DNA from: Ghiorsea sp.
GTDB lineage: Bacteria; Pseudomonadota; Zetaproteobacteria; Mariprofundales; Mariprofundaceae
NCBI GenBank assembly: GCA_030949605.1
Contig: JAUZSH010000028.1
Location: forward strand, 1 to 58,113
Direction: 5' to 3'
Length of the DNA stretch: 58,113 nt
Part shown: positions 1 to 9,369 of the stretch, one piece after another
Position numbering within the stretch: position 1 is the first letter of the stretch
Layout of the letters: the number at the start of each line of letters is the position of its first letter
Translations under genes and position numbers: made by a program
Notes under the pieces: generated by a model
Told to the model about the DNA's origin: nothing
The model's input: the letters and a program-made list of their open reading frames with translations, nothing else
The model's database searches: none

Positions 1-1
1 C

Positions 2-355
2 ATTCTTGAGGCTATGGACACTGTGGCTGAAACATCAGGTAATGTGATTATTGAAGAAGCCATCATCAATGCCAAAGCATCCATCAGTCAGGGGCAATCA
101 TTAAGCAAGCCATTGGAAGAAAGTGGGGTGTTTCCCATTATGGTAACACAAATGATTGGTATTGGTGAAGAAACGGGTGCTATGGAAGAAATGTTAGCAA
201 AAATTGCTGATTTTTATGAAGAAGAAGTTGATACTGCTGTGGATAATATGACAGCGTTGATGGAGCCTGCAATCATGGCACTTTTGGGGGTTGTCATTGG
301 TGGTTTGGTGATTGCCATGTATTTGCCAATTTTCATGATGGCATCGGTTGTTTAA
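2..355 (+). CDS. pilC: PilC, type IV pilus inner-membrane platform protein (C-terminal part)
   Basis: The reading frame is open from the window edge, so only the last ~117 residues are present. They match the second GspF/T2SF domain of PilC: an 'ISQGQSLSKPLEE' stretch, the 'MIGIGEETGAMEEML' motif, and a final hydrophobic helix around 'MALLGVVIGGLVIAMYLPIF'. PilC is the polytopic inner-membrane platform that works with the PilB and PilT ATPases during pilus extension and retraction. The gene ends just before pilS, and the order pilC-pilS-pilR-pilD supports the call. The true start lies upstream of the window. Confidence 0.9.
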   Translation: MLEAMDTVAETSGNVIIEEAIINAKASISQGQSLSKPLEESGVFPIMVTQMIGIGEETGAMEEMLAKIADFYEEEVDTAVDNMTALMEPAIMALLGVVIGGLVIAMYLPIFMMASVV

Positions 356-374
356 TCCACAGCCGAACGCCATC

Positions 375-1967
375 ATGCTTCAAGTAACTTCCAACACCGC
401 AGATAAAAAAATGGTGCATTTAAAAAAATTATTTTTTTCACGCATGGTCGCATCTGTTGTTCTCCTGCTCATTTTTACATGGTTTGAGGTCTTTGCTCAC
501 CAACAAACCCTAACCCTAACTTTAATTATACTGGGGGTTTGGACCTTACTTAGCGTCATTCAACTCGTTTTGTTTCGTTTTCCTAAGTTCTCCCCTTACC
601 ACATACTACTGCAACTGTGTTCCGATTTTATTCTCTTGGGGCTTATTATTTATGGAAGCGGAGGTTTAACCAGCCCTTTTGTCTTCCTCTTGGGGCTGGT
701 GATTATCATTGCAGGCTCTCAGGCTAGGGTGCTATTCACACTCTTTATCGCTGTGCTTGCTGCAACATCATACCTTATTGCTATTTACGCCTTACCTGGA
801 ACAACCGACCCTGAAAATACACTAAAAATACTATTACAAACATCACTTTTCTTTCTCACAGGCGGCATTATGGCACTCATTGCCCGCCGCCATGCCTTAC
901 TTCAATCCAAAGAACAAGAAACATCCAGTGAACACAAGCAACTCCAAGAAATTCATGGGCAAGTTCTCCAAGCCATGCACGAAGGTGTAATCACACTCAC
1001 TACCCGCTTTTCTATCCAAGCCTTTAACCCTGCCGCATCCTCACTATTTAACTTATCACCTCAAGACATCGGAAGCCCCATACAGCATTTCATCACAGTT
1101 CCAGATTCACGATTGGATTCTTCAAAAAATGGTAGGCATGAAAGGTTCCAATATGAAGTTAGCCAAAACAATTTAGACCTTCTGCTTACCTGCACGCCAC
1201 TTCATGATGATAATGATGTGTATGATACTCATGCCGCTGCTTGGCTATTAACCATTGTTGATGTGACCCAAACCCGACAACTCGAACGAAAGCTTGGCGA
1301 AAAAAACAAGCTCGCAACCATTGGTCAAATGGCAGCACTGCTCGCGCACGAAATTCGCAATCCCATGCAAACCATATCACAAGCCGCAGAATTAATGGGT
1401 CTCCAACACGAAAACAAAAAACTCGAACATATGATTACTGATGAAGTCGCTAGGTTGAATCGTTTGCTCTCTGATATGCTTGATTACGCACACCCTTTGC
1501 AACCTCAACCTAAATATACAAACATGAAAGCTCTTGTATCCGCTTCTATCGAACAGGTTGATCTTACCCATCAGCATAACATACGCAATGATATTCCCCA
1601 TATAGACTTACTAATCGACCCTGACCACTTTCGCCTCATGTTGGATAATTTACTTCGTAATGCTATTCGCGTAAGCCCACAAGAAGATTCGATTCAAGTC
1701 ATTCTTTCAACGCACAAAGACCAATGGAAGATCATCATTCGTGACCACGGAACAGGTATCGACCCATCTATCCAAGACACTTTATTTCAACCTTTTCAAA
1801 CAGGTTACAAAACAGGCATGGGGCTAGGGCTAGCGACAGTATGGCAGGTTTGCCAAGCCAACACCTGGAAAATCAACATTGATGAAAGTATTGTAGATGG
1901 TGCATGTTTTATTATCCAAGGTAGCATCAACAACGATTTCAAAACCTTAGGAGAACACCATGGCTGA
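375..1967 (+). CDS. pilS: PilS-like membrane sensor histidine kinase
   Basis: The N-terminal ~200 residues carry several hydrophobic segments, the usual multi-helix PilS sensor domain. A PAS-like linker follows, then a HisKA domain with the phosphorylated histidine in 'LLAHEIRNPM' (about residue 325). The ATPase domain has the N box 'DNLLRNAIR' and glycine boxes 'RDHGTGID' and 'GMGLGLATV'. PilS senses pilin in the membrane and phosphorylates PilR to control pilA transcription with sigma-54. Start choice is uncertain: TTG at 348, ATG at 375 and ATG at 411 are in frame and none has a clear Shine-Dalgarno. The stop overlaps the pilR start by 8 bases, implying co-translation. Confidence 0.85.
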   Translation: MLQVTSNTADKKMVHLKKLFFSRMVASVVLLLIFTWFEVFAHQQTLTLTLIILGVWTLLSVIQLVLFRFPKFSPYHILLQLCSDFILLGLIIYGSGGLTSPFVFLLGLVIIIAGSQARVLFTLFIAVLAATSYLIAIYALPGTTDPENTLKILLQTSLFFLTGGIMALIARRHALLQSKEQETSSEHKQLQEIHGQVLQAMHEGVITLTTRFSIQAFNPAASSLFNLSPQDIGSPIQHFITVPDSRLDSSKNGRHERFQYEVSQNNLDLLLTCTPLHDDNDVYDTHAAAWLLTIVDVTQTRQLERKLGEKNKLATIGQMAALLAHEIRNPMQTISQAAELMGLQHENKKLEHMITDEVARLNRLLSDMLDYAHPLQPQPKYTNMKALVSASIEQVDLTHQHNIRNDIPHIDLLIDPDHFRLMLDNLLRNAIRVSPQEDSIQVILSTHKDQWKIIIRDHGTGIDPSIQDTLFQPFQTGYKTGMGLGLATVWQVCQANTWKINIDESIVDGACFIIQGSINNDFKTLGEHHG

Positions 1968-3330
1968 TATATTATTGGTTGAAGATGAAGCTAATGTGCG
2001 CGATATACTCACGCTCTCTATCAACTCCTTTGGTCATGAAGTCATTGCGTGTGCAAGCCCCAGTGAAGCAAAAGATCACATGGAAGCACAACAGTTCAAC
2101 CTGATTATTACAGACCTACGCATGGAAGGCTACGATGCAGGCTTGGATGTTTTACGCATGGCAAAGGAAAAACAACCCCAAGCCAGTACATTATTACTCA
2201 CCGCTTACGCCAGCTCTGAAACTGCCGTTGAAGCCATGCGCCAAGGTGCTTTCGACTACATCACAAAGCCAGTGTCTCGCACCGAGCTGGGTGAGGTGAT
2301 TGAACGAGCTTTATCTTCTTCTTCAGCGGAACAAACCCATCATTCTACACCAGGTATACCTCAGACCCGCGAGGTAGAAGGTACGCAACTCATCGGAACA
2401 TCACTCGTCATGAACCATGTCCGTGAGCGCCTACAACGCGCTGCTCGACGTGATTTTACCGTTCTCATCTCAGGTGAATCAGGCACAGGTAAAGAGCTAG
2501 CAGCTCGTTTACTGCATGAATCTTCATTGCGTCAGCATCAACCCTTTGTCCCTGTACACTGTGGTGCTATCCCTGAAAATCTATTTGAATCAGAGTTGTT
2601 TGGTTATGTCAAAGGTGCATTTACAGGCGCAGAAAAAAACAAAATAGGTTTAATCGAAAGTGCGAACGGTGGCACTTTATTTTTGGATGAGATTGGTGAA
2701 ATGCCGCTACATACGCAAGTAAAGCTATTGCGTGTTTTACAAGAAATGAAAGTTCGCCCCGTGGGTAGCACGAATGAAAAAGCCATTGATATTCGTATTG
2801 TTGCTGCAACCAATCGTGATTTAGCAGAGGAAGTGCAGCAAGGAAACTTTCGTGAAGATTTATTTTACCGCCTTAATGTTATTCCCGTACACATGCCACC
2901 ACTTCGCCAACGTCGAGAAGATATTCCCGCAATATGCCAAGTCATTTTAAAGCGGCTTGGTGTGGAACACATCAATATCAGTCCAAGCTGTATGCAGAAA
3001 ATATCCCATTTACCTTTGGCTGGTAACGTGCGTGAATTGGAAAATACACTGCAACGCATGTTGGCATTATCCGATGATGGTGCTTTGGATATTTCATTGC
3101 TTCAAGAATATCAAACAACATCCCAATCATCCGAATTGTCATTAAAAAACATGCAGGATAAAGGAATCAATTTGGATACACAATTGGAAGAAATCGAGAA
3201 AGCACTGATCAAACAAGCGTTAAACCAAAGCCACGGTAACGCCACCAAAGCTGCAAAATTACTGGGCATTGGTTTTCGCTCTATCCGCTACCGCCTTGAA
3301 AAACTTGGGCTTAAAGCAGTGAAATTGTAA
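1960..3330 (+). CDS. pilR: PilR-like sigma-54-dependent response regulator
   Basis: 456 residues in the NtrC-family layout. The receiver domain has phospho-acceptor Asp52 in 'IITDLRM', then 'LLLTAY' and 'YITKP'. The AAA+ domain has Walker A 'GESGTGKE' near residue 171 and the sigma-54-contacting 'GAFTGA' near 218. A Fis-type helix-turn-helix ends the protein ('GNATKAAKLLGIGFRSIRYR'). A good ribosome-binding site (AGGAG) precedes the ATG. PilR activates sigma-54 promoters, classically pilA, after phosphorylation by PilS encoded immediately upstream. The stop codon shares one base with the pilD start (TAATG). Confidence 0.9.
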   Translation: MADILLVEDEANVRDILTLSINSFGHEVIACASPSEAKDHMEAQQFNLIITDLRMEGYDAGLDVLRMAKEKQPQASTLLLTAYASSETAVEAMRQGAFDYITKPVSRTELGEVIERALSSSSAEQTHHSTPGIPQTREVEGTQLIGTSLVMNHVRERLQRAARRDFTVLISGESGTGKELAARLLHESSLRQHQPFVPVHCGAIPENLFESELFGYVKGAFTGAEKNKIGLIESANGGTLFLDEIGEMPLHTQVKLLRVLQEMKVRPVGSTNEKAIDIRIVAATNRDLAEEVQQGNFREDLFYRLNVIPVHMPPLRQRREDIPAICQVILKRLGVEHINISPSCMQKISHLPLAGNVRELENTLQRMLALSDDGALDISLLQEYQTTSQSSELSLKNMQDKGINLDTQLEEIEKALIKQALNQSHGNATKAAKLLGIGFRSIRYRLEKLGLKAVKL

Positions 3331-4118
3331 TGGATATTCACCTTATACTTACCCTTTATATTGGTATCGTTGGTATGCTTGTTGGAAGCTTTGCCAATGT
3401 TTGCGTGCATCGCATTCCTCGCGGTGAATCCGTGGTTAAGCCACGCAGCAAATGCCCAAGCTGTAACACAGAAATTGCTTGGTATGATAATATACCCGTT
3501 ATTTCATGGCTCATCCTTGGTCGCAGATGTCGGCATTGTAAAAGCCCGATAGCTTGGCGTTATCCCATGCTTGAGTTGAGTATGGGGTTGGCTTGGGCAG
3601 CTATCGCATGGTTTTATCCTATCGACCAATATACGCCTATCTTTATCCTGCAAGCCATTACTCTATTTACCTTACTTTGGATTCTTACCCTGATTGATTT
3701 AGAAACTTTTTTATTACCCAATGCCCTCACCTTGCCAGGTATTGCTGTTGGTTTACTCTTTGCTTGGCAGGCTGGGCATGCCATAGATTCCCTCATTGGG
3801 GCTGTGGCGGGATATGTTATATTCTGGTTGGTTGCTAAATTATTCTTGTTAGCAACAGGACGCGAAGGTATGGGGCAAGGTGATTTCAAACTCCTTGCCA
3901 TGCTTGGTGCATTCATGGGCTGGCAAGCCCTTCCCTTTATTATCATGTTATCCTCATTGACTGGGGCAATCATCGGCTCGATAGCACTATTATTGGCCAA
4001 TAAAGGTTTAAAAGCTGAGATACCATATGGTCCTTATTTGGCAGCCTCAGGTATGATTTGGTTCTTTTGGTCTAACCCTATACTTCATTGGTATCAAAAT
4101 TTGATTGGTTTAGCATGA
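3330..4118 (+). CDS. pilD: Prepilin peptidase / N-methyltransferase PilD
   Basis: 262 residues, a polytopic inner-membrane aspartyl protease (type 4 prepilin peptidase family). The cytoplasmic zinc-type motif has four cysteines (C42, C45, C67, C70) in 'CPSCNTE' and 'CRHC'. The catalytic aspartates are expected in 'LIDLETFLLPN' and in the GXGD motif 'GQGDFK' near residue 181. The enzyme cleaves prepilin leaders and N-methylates the new N-terminus, so it serves the pilus genes upstream. The start overlaps the pilR stop and the stop overlaps the coaE start (ATGA), a tight operon. Confidence 0.93.
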   Translation: MDIHLILTLYIGIVGMLVGSFANVCVHRIPRGESVVKPRSKCPSCNTEIAWYDNIPVISWLILGRRCRHCKSPIAWRYPMLELSMGLAWAAIAWFYPIDQYTPIFILQAITLFTLLWILTLIDLETFLLPNALTLPGIAVGLLFAWQAGHAIDSLIGAVAGYVIFWLVAKLFLLATGREGMGQGDFKLLAMLGAFMGWQALPFIIMLSSLTGAIIGSIALLLANKGLKAEIPYGPYLAASGMIWFFWSNPILHWYQNLIGLA

Positions 4119-4711
4119 GGTTTTATGGTTTAACGGGTGGTATAGGTGCTGGAAAATCAACAGTAGCTTCAATGCTTGAAAAACAAGGCATTCCCGTCTT
4201 AGACTTGGATAAAGTTGGGCATAAGCTTCTCGAAGAAGATAAAACACTACAAAAACAGTTGGTTCAAGCTTTTGGTGATGATATTTTAGTAGCTGGCATC
4301 ATTGACCGAAAAAATCTCGGGGAAATTGCATTTTCATCCCAAGTCAACACCCACAAACTTAATCACATCATGCACCCTGCAATTCTTGAATATGAACAAC
4401 AATGGCGCAATCATATCCAAGAAAATAGCAATACCACGTTTGCTGTGATTGAAGCATCAGTCTTGATTGAGTCAGGTGGTGTGGAGCGTATGGATGGTTT
4501 GGTGGTCGTGCTTGCTCATCAAGCTATCAGACAACAACGGGCATCCCAACGCATCCATTATAACTCTGAAACCTTTGCGAAAATCATTAAGCAGCAAACG
4601 AATGATACGACACGCAAGCAGCTTGGGAATTATATCCTTGAGAACAATCAAGATTTAGCGCACCTTCAACAACAAACCCACCGACTTTGTCATCAACTTT
4701 GCCAAGTTTGA
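4115..4711 (+). CDS. coaE: Dephospho-CoA kinase
   Basis: 198 residues. It catalyses the last step of coenzyme A synthesis, phosphorylating the ribose 3'-OH of dephospho-CoA. The P-loop 'GGIGAGKS' sits at residues 7-14, followed by 'DLDKVGHKLL' and the substrate-region motif 'HPAILEYE'. An in-frame start 27 bases upstream exists, but the ATG at 4115 overlapping the pilD stop (ATGA) gives the normal family N-terminus 'MRFYGLTGGIGAGKS'. pilD-coaE adjacency is common in gammaproteobacteria. Its last codons abut mobile debris, yet length and C-terminus look intact. Confidence 0.92.
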   Translation: MRFYGLTGGIGAGKSTVASMLEKQGIPVLDLDKVGHKLLEEDKTLQKQLVQAFGDDILVAGIIDRKNLGEIAFSSQVNTHKLNHIMHPAILEYEQQWRNHIQENSNTTFAVIEASVLIESGGVERMDGLVVVLAHQAIRQQRASQRIHYNSETFAKIIKQQTNDTTRKQLGNYILENNQDLAHLQQQTHRLCHQLCQV

Positions 4712-4740
4712 CTGTCAAAATCAATGGGGTTAAATCAATC

Positions 4741-4757
4741 GAGTCTGACCCTATTGA
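4741..4757 (+). repeat. 17-bp REP-like motif, copy 1
   Basis: The sequence GAGTCTGACCCTATTGA occurs here, and its exact reverse complement forms the last 17 bases of the window (58097-58113). Motifs of this kind flank REP-associated transposases or scattered palindromic repeats in many proteobacteria; that link is from general knowledge. Confidence 0.55.
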
Positions 4758-4994
4758 TGCACGGCGGCGGCGGTGGCATCCACATTTTGAGACAAAATAC
4801 TGTGTACATTTTGCGAGCCGTCTGTCGCTGCTGCATTAAGTGCAGTAAGTTCGCCTGTTGCTGTAATGCGCCCTAAAATTTGCCCCCGCGTTAAGACTTG
4901 ACCAAGCGCAACGGTTGCGCTGTCTGTAATCAAGTCTGCACCAGCGACAAGAGTGTCGTTGATAAAGGCGACTTCATTAAATCCGTTGTTAATA
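4751..4994 (-). pseudogene. Fragment of a phage head-decoration protein gene (lambda gpD-like)
   Basis: Reading from the edge of the IS1634-like element, this frame encodes about 80 residues. They include 'VALGQVLTRGQILGRITATG', then 'AATDGSQNVHSILSQNVDATAA'. This is the pattern of the bacteriophage head-decoration family (lambda D-like), whose members have an AxGQxLxxGxVLGKIT block followed by DATDGSQ...AIL...VDAT. The N-terminus is cut by the IS inverted repeat at 4995 and the C-terminus stops early at a TAG inside a REP-like motif. The C-terminal strand expected after VDAT is missing. No other phage structural genes remain nearby, so this is an isolated prophage relic. Confidence 0.6.
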
Positions 4995-6716
4995 CTTACA
5001 TTGAGCGGGTATTCTTAAGAGGAATTTGATATATATTTTCCACTGTTTTTCCAAATAAAAGTAATATTTTTTGATGCAATGGCGTAAGTCCTTCAATTAC
5101 CTGCTCTGTTTGATGTTGCGTGGTAATTTTAAGGCAATGAATGCCATGTAATAGCTGAAAAACCCAACGTAAAGTTGGCTTAGCAGTCGCTTGATTAATT
5201 TGATTGGGTAATGTTTTTTTGCTCAGCAAGGCTGGCTCGCATTCGCCTTTCTGCAATACCATAAACAAGTAATGAAAGCAGCATGACCATTAATAATGCC
5301 ATGATTCGCCTTGGTTTTTTACAAATAATGTAGATGTGAAAAACAATGGATCTTTGAGAAAACGAAAGCCTCGTTCAACTTGGTTTTGCTCTTTATAAGC
5401 CAACACCACAGCTTGATCACTAAGCTCTTTTGGGTCGGTATTGCTACCAATAATATAATGAGCTTCTTTCATTTTTGTGCGTTCAATTTTATTCACATCC
5501 TGTTCATTTTCAGCGATAGCCTGATACTTTATACCTGTTGGTGCCTGATATTTTTTTGGGCGACCTTTGCCTTCATAGCTTAAATACTCAATGATTTCAA
5601 TATCTTTAAGCTTATGGAATTTCCATTTCTTGGCAATTTCTTCTACTGCTTCTGTGGCATCCACGGCACAATTGAATCGTTTGGCTTGCAGGTGAAAAAG
5701 CTGCTTCTCAATGGTGATCAATGCCTTGGCTACTTTTTTATCAACTTGCTTTATTGCCCGCTGTTTTGATGTTTCAGAAGAAAGTACATGCCACCGCTGT
5801 TTGATATCATAATGCTCGATTTCAACAGTTTTCATCATCCGACCATCATCCAATTTTTGCCAATCGTTGGATGCAGCAAGGGCTTGCTCAATGATTTCAT
5901 TGACGCGTTTAATATTGCTAGGAATGCGTGTTATAAACAGAATATCCTTTAGATTGAGGGCATTTTTCTCGGTGTAAAGTTTGCAATCAGCAATCAGATA
6001 ACGTGGTGTTTCTGAAGCTTTAAAGCTTTCGAGTAATTGTTCGCTACGCTCTTTAAAAACAGTATTATCTGAGGCATTTCCATCTAATGCCTTACCGATC
6101 AACGGGATGCCGCCATCCTGACTGACCATCATCTCCAACATGACTTGTTTCAAATCAGGGCGATGATCCTTGGAGTACCCTAATTTAATCGCAACGGTTT
6201 CATCATCCGTTTTTTCCAAATAATCACCAGACAGCGTAAAACTGGTGCTATCAAGGCTATTGAAACGCGTATCAACCTTCTCCTGACGGCAAACATTCAA
6301 AGAAATTTCACTAAACAATAGTTCAGTTCCATAACCATGACAGCGATCCAGTACGCGCCCTAATTTAAAACGATTAAAATCCTCCGCTTTTACGCCCTCA
6401 CGAAAAAGCAATGATAACGGTACTTTTTTGAAAAATAAGGGCGTTAAACTCAATGGTTTATTAGAAAAACCCAACCCATTCATAATCATGCCGGCCACAG
6501 TTTCCCCTGCTGATAAGGTCTCACCTTGAAAAGAACCAAGTCGCTTATCAATAAGCTCAACAATATTCAAATCTTTGATGACACCAGCAATGATACCTAA
6601 GTGATCTAAACGTTCTATTGAGTAGCTGTTTGTATTAATAGCTCTATACCTACCTTGTGAAATTAGAGGCGAAGCATAAATGATTTTTTTGAATAAAGTT
6701 ACCCACTCAATGTAAG
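4995..6716 (-). mobile_element. IS1634-like insertion sequence (inactive copy)
   Basis: 1722 bp bounded by inverted repeats CTTACATTGAGCGGGTA (left) and the complement of CTTACATTGAGTGGGTA (right), 16 of 17 matching. No target-site duplication is seen: the left flank ends GTTAATA and the right flank starts TTACAAG, so one side has probably been rearranged. The same repeats bound the 273-bp MITEs near 39.6-40.1 kb and 45.2 kb, making this element their likely source of transposase. Confidence 0.8.
4996..6716 (-). pseudogene. IS1634-family DDE transposase, two frameshifts
   Basis: The main frame (stop near 5290) reads 'NSYSIERLDHLGIIAGVIKDL' through 'QNQVERGFRFLKDPLFF', including the DDE-type Y/E region with 'VERGFRFLK'. 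The frame then breaks twice. At the A6 run near 5321-5326 one extra A would restore 'VKKPRRIMALLMVM'. At the A7 run at 5214-5220 one extra A would restore 'AEQKKTLPNQI'. The tail ends 'TLRWVFQLLHG' and its stop codon lies in the inverted repeat. Both breaks are single missing bases in homopolymers, so they could be sequencing errors as easily as mutations. The start is unclear, because the ATG at 6735 lies outside the element. Confidence 0.8.
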
Positions 6717-6991
6717 TTACAAGAGTTCCCGGCACTATAAACTTTTTTTGGCTGAGGCAAATTGAATGATATGAGGCGAAAATTCTAAGCTTCTTTTTCA
6801 GTGCTTGCCTTTTTTTACCTTGCCCCTTACTTTCATGGCAGAAACATGCATATTTTGGCTACTGTTTTGGAACATCAGGGTCAGTCTTGCGATACGACAT
6901 TTTATTGTATTTTTCATTTTGAATTAAGATAGGTATGAACATAAGAAGCGAAAATGTATGATTGCAAGACTTGAACATCCCGCTAGAATTA
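6717..6991. other. Intergenic stretch without recognised gene
   Basis: About 275 bases between the IS1634-like element and the IS110-like remnant. It is AT-rich with several homopolymer runs. I see no coding frame, RNA gene or clear repeat; it may include the IS110 3' end. Confidence 0.5.
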
Positions 6992-8183
6992 TCAAGCACT
7001 TTTATCCCAATTAAGATCCTTTTCATACAATCGGTTGTTTTTCACTAACGACCAAATCACACGTGATAAATGCCTTGCCAGTGAGCGCACGGCTTGGTTG
7101 TGTTTTTTGCCTCCAGCTCGTTTTTTGTCGTAGTATGCTTTGGATTGAGGTGTGTGATAATAGTGGCGAGCGGCAGCAACCATCATGGCGGCTTTGGCTC
7201 TCCTGTTGACCTGTTTATATCCTTTGGTTCCCGTGAATACACCAGAGCTATTATCCAGCGGCGCAATACCCATATAACGTGCCAGCGATGCTTCTGTAGC
7301 GAAGCGTTGCACGGTGCCTATTTCAGCGGCTAGCTCTGTGGAGCAGACCAAACCAAAGCCTGTAACCGAAGCGATAGTGGTTGCCAGTTGGGATTGCGGC
7401 AACAAATCATCCAACTGTTTTTCAAGGCGCTTGATATTGGTGGTTAGTGCCAATATGCGCTGTGCATCCTCAATCACCATATCACCACATCGGTAGAAAG
7501 TATTGCAGACTTTTGCCAACGGCGAATCAACTCGAAATATACCTTGCCCACGCCTTTAATCTTTTGCACGCTACGACTGTGCATCCGCATCAATTGATCA
7601 AAGCTTGATTTGCTGGTGAGGAAGTTAAGAAACCATTTATTGCTGATGCTTCCTGTCAACTCAATTAAGCCTGGTGCAATGCTTTGTACGTTGCCATACA
7701 TACGATCTGTGACCATCGAACGCTCATTAACCAACTGTCTGCGACGACGAGTTAAAAGCTTCATATCATGGTTCACTTGAGGAGCTGGGATGACTTCATT
7801 TAGAATATCCTTGGCTTGCGGCAACAAAGGGCGAAGCCGCATCATTCAAGGATTTTGCGTGCATCAATGGCATCGGTTTTGGCGGGTGATGGAAAGATTT
7901 CTTTGTAGCGAGCAAGCTTGAGATTGTTCACATTTAAAAGTGTCCAACCCTTGCCCAAAATCATTTCATCCAAAGGTCTTGCCCAGCCGCCATAGCCTTC
8001 CATACCTATCGAAACAGGCAGCTTAGCCAGTGATGCTTGCTTCTCAACACGCTTGAAAAAATCATCAAAGCCTGCGGGTTGATGCGTCAAATCAAACTGC
8101 TCAAGCAGATGCCCATCAGGCATACCAATCGCTACACGATGCTTGCGACAACCCACATCGATTCCCACCAATAATGCGTCCAT
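6992..8183 (-). pseudogene. IS110-family transposase broken into three frames
   Basis: Three consecutive frames form one IS110-type protein of about 395 residues. The first (7842-8183) is the RuvC-like DEDD domain: 'GIDVGCRKH', 'GMEGYGGWARPL', 'KTDAIDARKIL'. The middle (7474-7845) is the helical linker. The last (6992-7519) is the transposase_20 domain with 'ASVTGFGLVCSTELAAEIG' and 'YMGIAPLDNSSG'. The first break, at a GAATGATG, would be repaired by one extra A. The second lies near 7480-7500. IS110 enzymes work with a bridge RNA from the element's noncoding end. With the catalytic and C-terminal domains in different frames, this copy should be inactive. Confidence 0.85.
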
Positions 8184-8438
8184 ATCGAACTCCTATCTTA
8201 CAAGAATTCACCCGATATCACGTCTACAGCACAGAGCCACGATTCACTAAGAATTGGCATCATCCCGGAAGACCTTCTCGGATGATACATAGGTGGCAGG
8301 GGCGGCATTTCAAGGTCGAGAAGAATCTAATAAAAAGACCTACGGACCCCAAGAGCCACACCCCTACCATATACAAGCTTAGCAGGAGTGTTTAACCTCG
8401 GCTACTATGTAAAATCCAATGGTAGACCCCTCTGTACG
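8184..8438. other. Noncoding DNA upstream of the IS110 transposase
   Basis: About 255 bases preceding the IS110-type start codon (the transposase reads leftward). In IS110 elements the noncoding end upstream of the transposase can encode the bridge RNA, so this is where it would be sought. I see small inverted pieces, such as CATCCCGGAAG near 8261 and TTCTCGGATGAT near 8275, but could not fold it reliably. The element boundary is not defined. Confidence 0.35.
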
Positions 8439-8521
8439 CTGGATGGGGCTTATCGTTATTAGATCATGCGCATAAGCTGGTCTGCAGTGAGCGCGAGAAT
8501 GCCAAACATCAGGTGGCACAT
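8439..8521 (-). repeat. 83-bp relic of the IS at 36.7-39.2 kb
   Basis: This segment matches the 3' end of the transposase gene at 36.88-36.95 kb with only a few differences. It includes the complement of the codons for the last residues 'LMRMIQ'. Everything else of the element is gone. It lies just upstream of the sdhC promoter. Confidence 0.75.
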
Positions 8522-8561
8522 TACATGCTGGAGGGGTAGTCAAGTGTGTTTGTAAGACTAC

Positions 8562-8590
8562 TTGTGATTTTTTCGACTTAGTCGTATGAT
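8562..8590 (+). promoter_or_regulatory. Candidate sigma-70 promoter of the sdh operon
   Basis: TTGTGA (8562-8567) and TATGAT (8585-8590) are separated by exactly 17 bases. A start point about 7 bases after the -10 would fall at the sdhC ATG (8600), giving a nearly leaderless mRNA, unless translation starts at the in-frame ATG at 8612. Confidence 0.45.
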
Positions 8591-8599
8591 GAGTTTTCT

Positions 8600-8980
8600 A
8601 TGAGTCAAAAGATGAAACAATCACCATTAAGTCCGCGATTAAGCATCTACAAGTGGCGCTTAACTATGTTTGCCAGCATTGCCCACCGTGCGAGTGGTGT
8701 GTTTTTGGTGTTTACCATTCCTGCTCTATTTTGGCTGCTTTTAAGCATGGCACATGGAAAAATAACCTATGCTTATGGTCTGCATTGGCTGCAAGGCAGC
8801 TTTGGTACATTTGTTTTATGGCTGACTTGCGTGGCTCTCTTTTATCACATGGTAAATGGCATTCGCTTTTTACTGCTCGACATCGGTAAAACCGACTCCA
8901 GAGAAGCCATGAAACTATCGGCTAAAATCGTGGTTTTTAGTACCATTGCTTTTGCTTTACTGTTGGCGATAAAAATATGA
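8600..8980 (+). CDS. sdhC: Succinate dehydrogenase cytochrome b556 subunit
   Basis: 126 residues with three transmembrane helices. The N-terminal 'SPRLSIYKWRLTMFASIAHRASGVFL' is the SdhC signature with the quinone-site Ser/Arg region. 'FYHMVNGIRFLLLDIG' carries the heme b ligand histidine. With SdhD it anchors complex II in the inner membrane and hands electrons to ubiquinone. The stop overlaps the sdhD start by 4 bases (ATGA). A second in-frame ATG at 8612 is an alternative start. Confidence 0.93.
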   Translation: MSQKMKQSPLSPRLSIYKWRLTMFASIAHRASGVFLVFTIPALFWLLLSMAHGKITYAYGLHWLQGSFGTFVLWLTCVALFYHMVNGIRFLLLDIGKTDSREAMKLSAKIVVFSTIAFALLLAIKI

Positions 8981-9369
8981 AACCTAAAGATTTAGGTACA
9001 GCCCACACAGGTTTTCACGATTGGTATTGGCAGCGCATCAGTGCGGTGGTTTTATTGTTTAGTATACCCATGTTGATGGGCATTTTGTTACTCACTTATA
9101 ATGGCAACATCAGCTTTGAAATTTTAAACATAGCACTCACCCACCCCATCAGCAAAGCGGCAAGTATCTTATTTTTGTTCGCCCTGCTTACGCATATGTG
9201 GACAGGTTTAAAAGTCATCATCGAAGATTATATCCACACCACCGCCGCTAGGGTTGTGGTCTTAAACATACTCTTGCTGCTGCTGGCTGGTTTTGCAGCC
9301 TATATGAGCTACCACATTTGGACAGAGCTAAGCTACACTTGGGATTGCATCCCCTGCGGAGGCAAATAA
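8977..9369 (+). CDS. sdhD: Succinate dehydrogenase membrane anchor subunit
   Basis: 130 residues with three predicted helices. 'HDWYWQRISAVVLLFSIPML' is the family N-terminal signature. 'HMWTGLKVIIEDYIH' contains the second heme ligand histidine and the Asp-Tyr pair at the quinone site. It is translationally coupled to sdhC (ATGA overlap) and to sdhA (TAATG). Confidence 0.93.
   Translation: MKPKDLGTAHTGFHDWYWQRISAVVLLFSIPMLMGILLLTYNGNISFEILNIALTHPISKAASILFLFALLTHMWTGLKVIIEDYIHTTAARVVVLNILLLLLAGFAAYMSYHIWTELSYTWDCIPCGGK

Noticed and set aside
3614-4000. 128-codon antisense frame inside pilD
   Set aside because: Antisense of membrane helices gives long open frames; no start context or motif.
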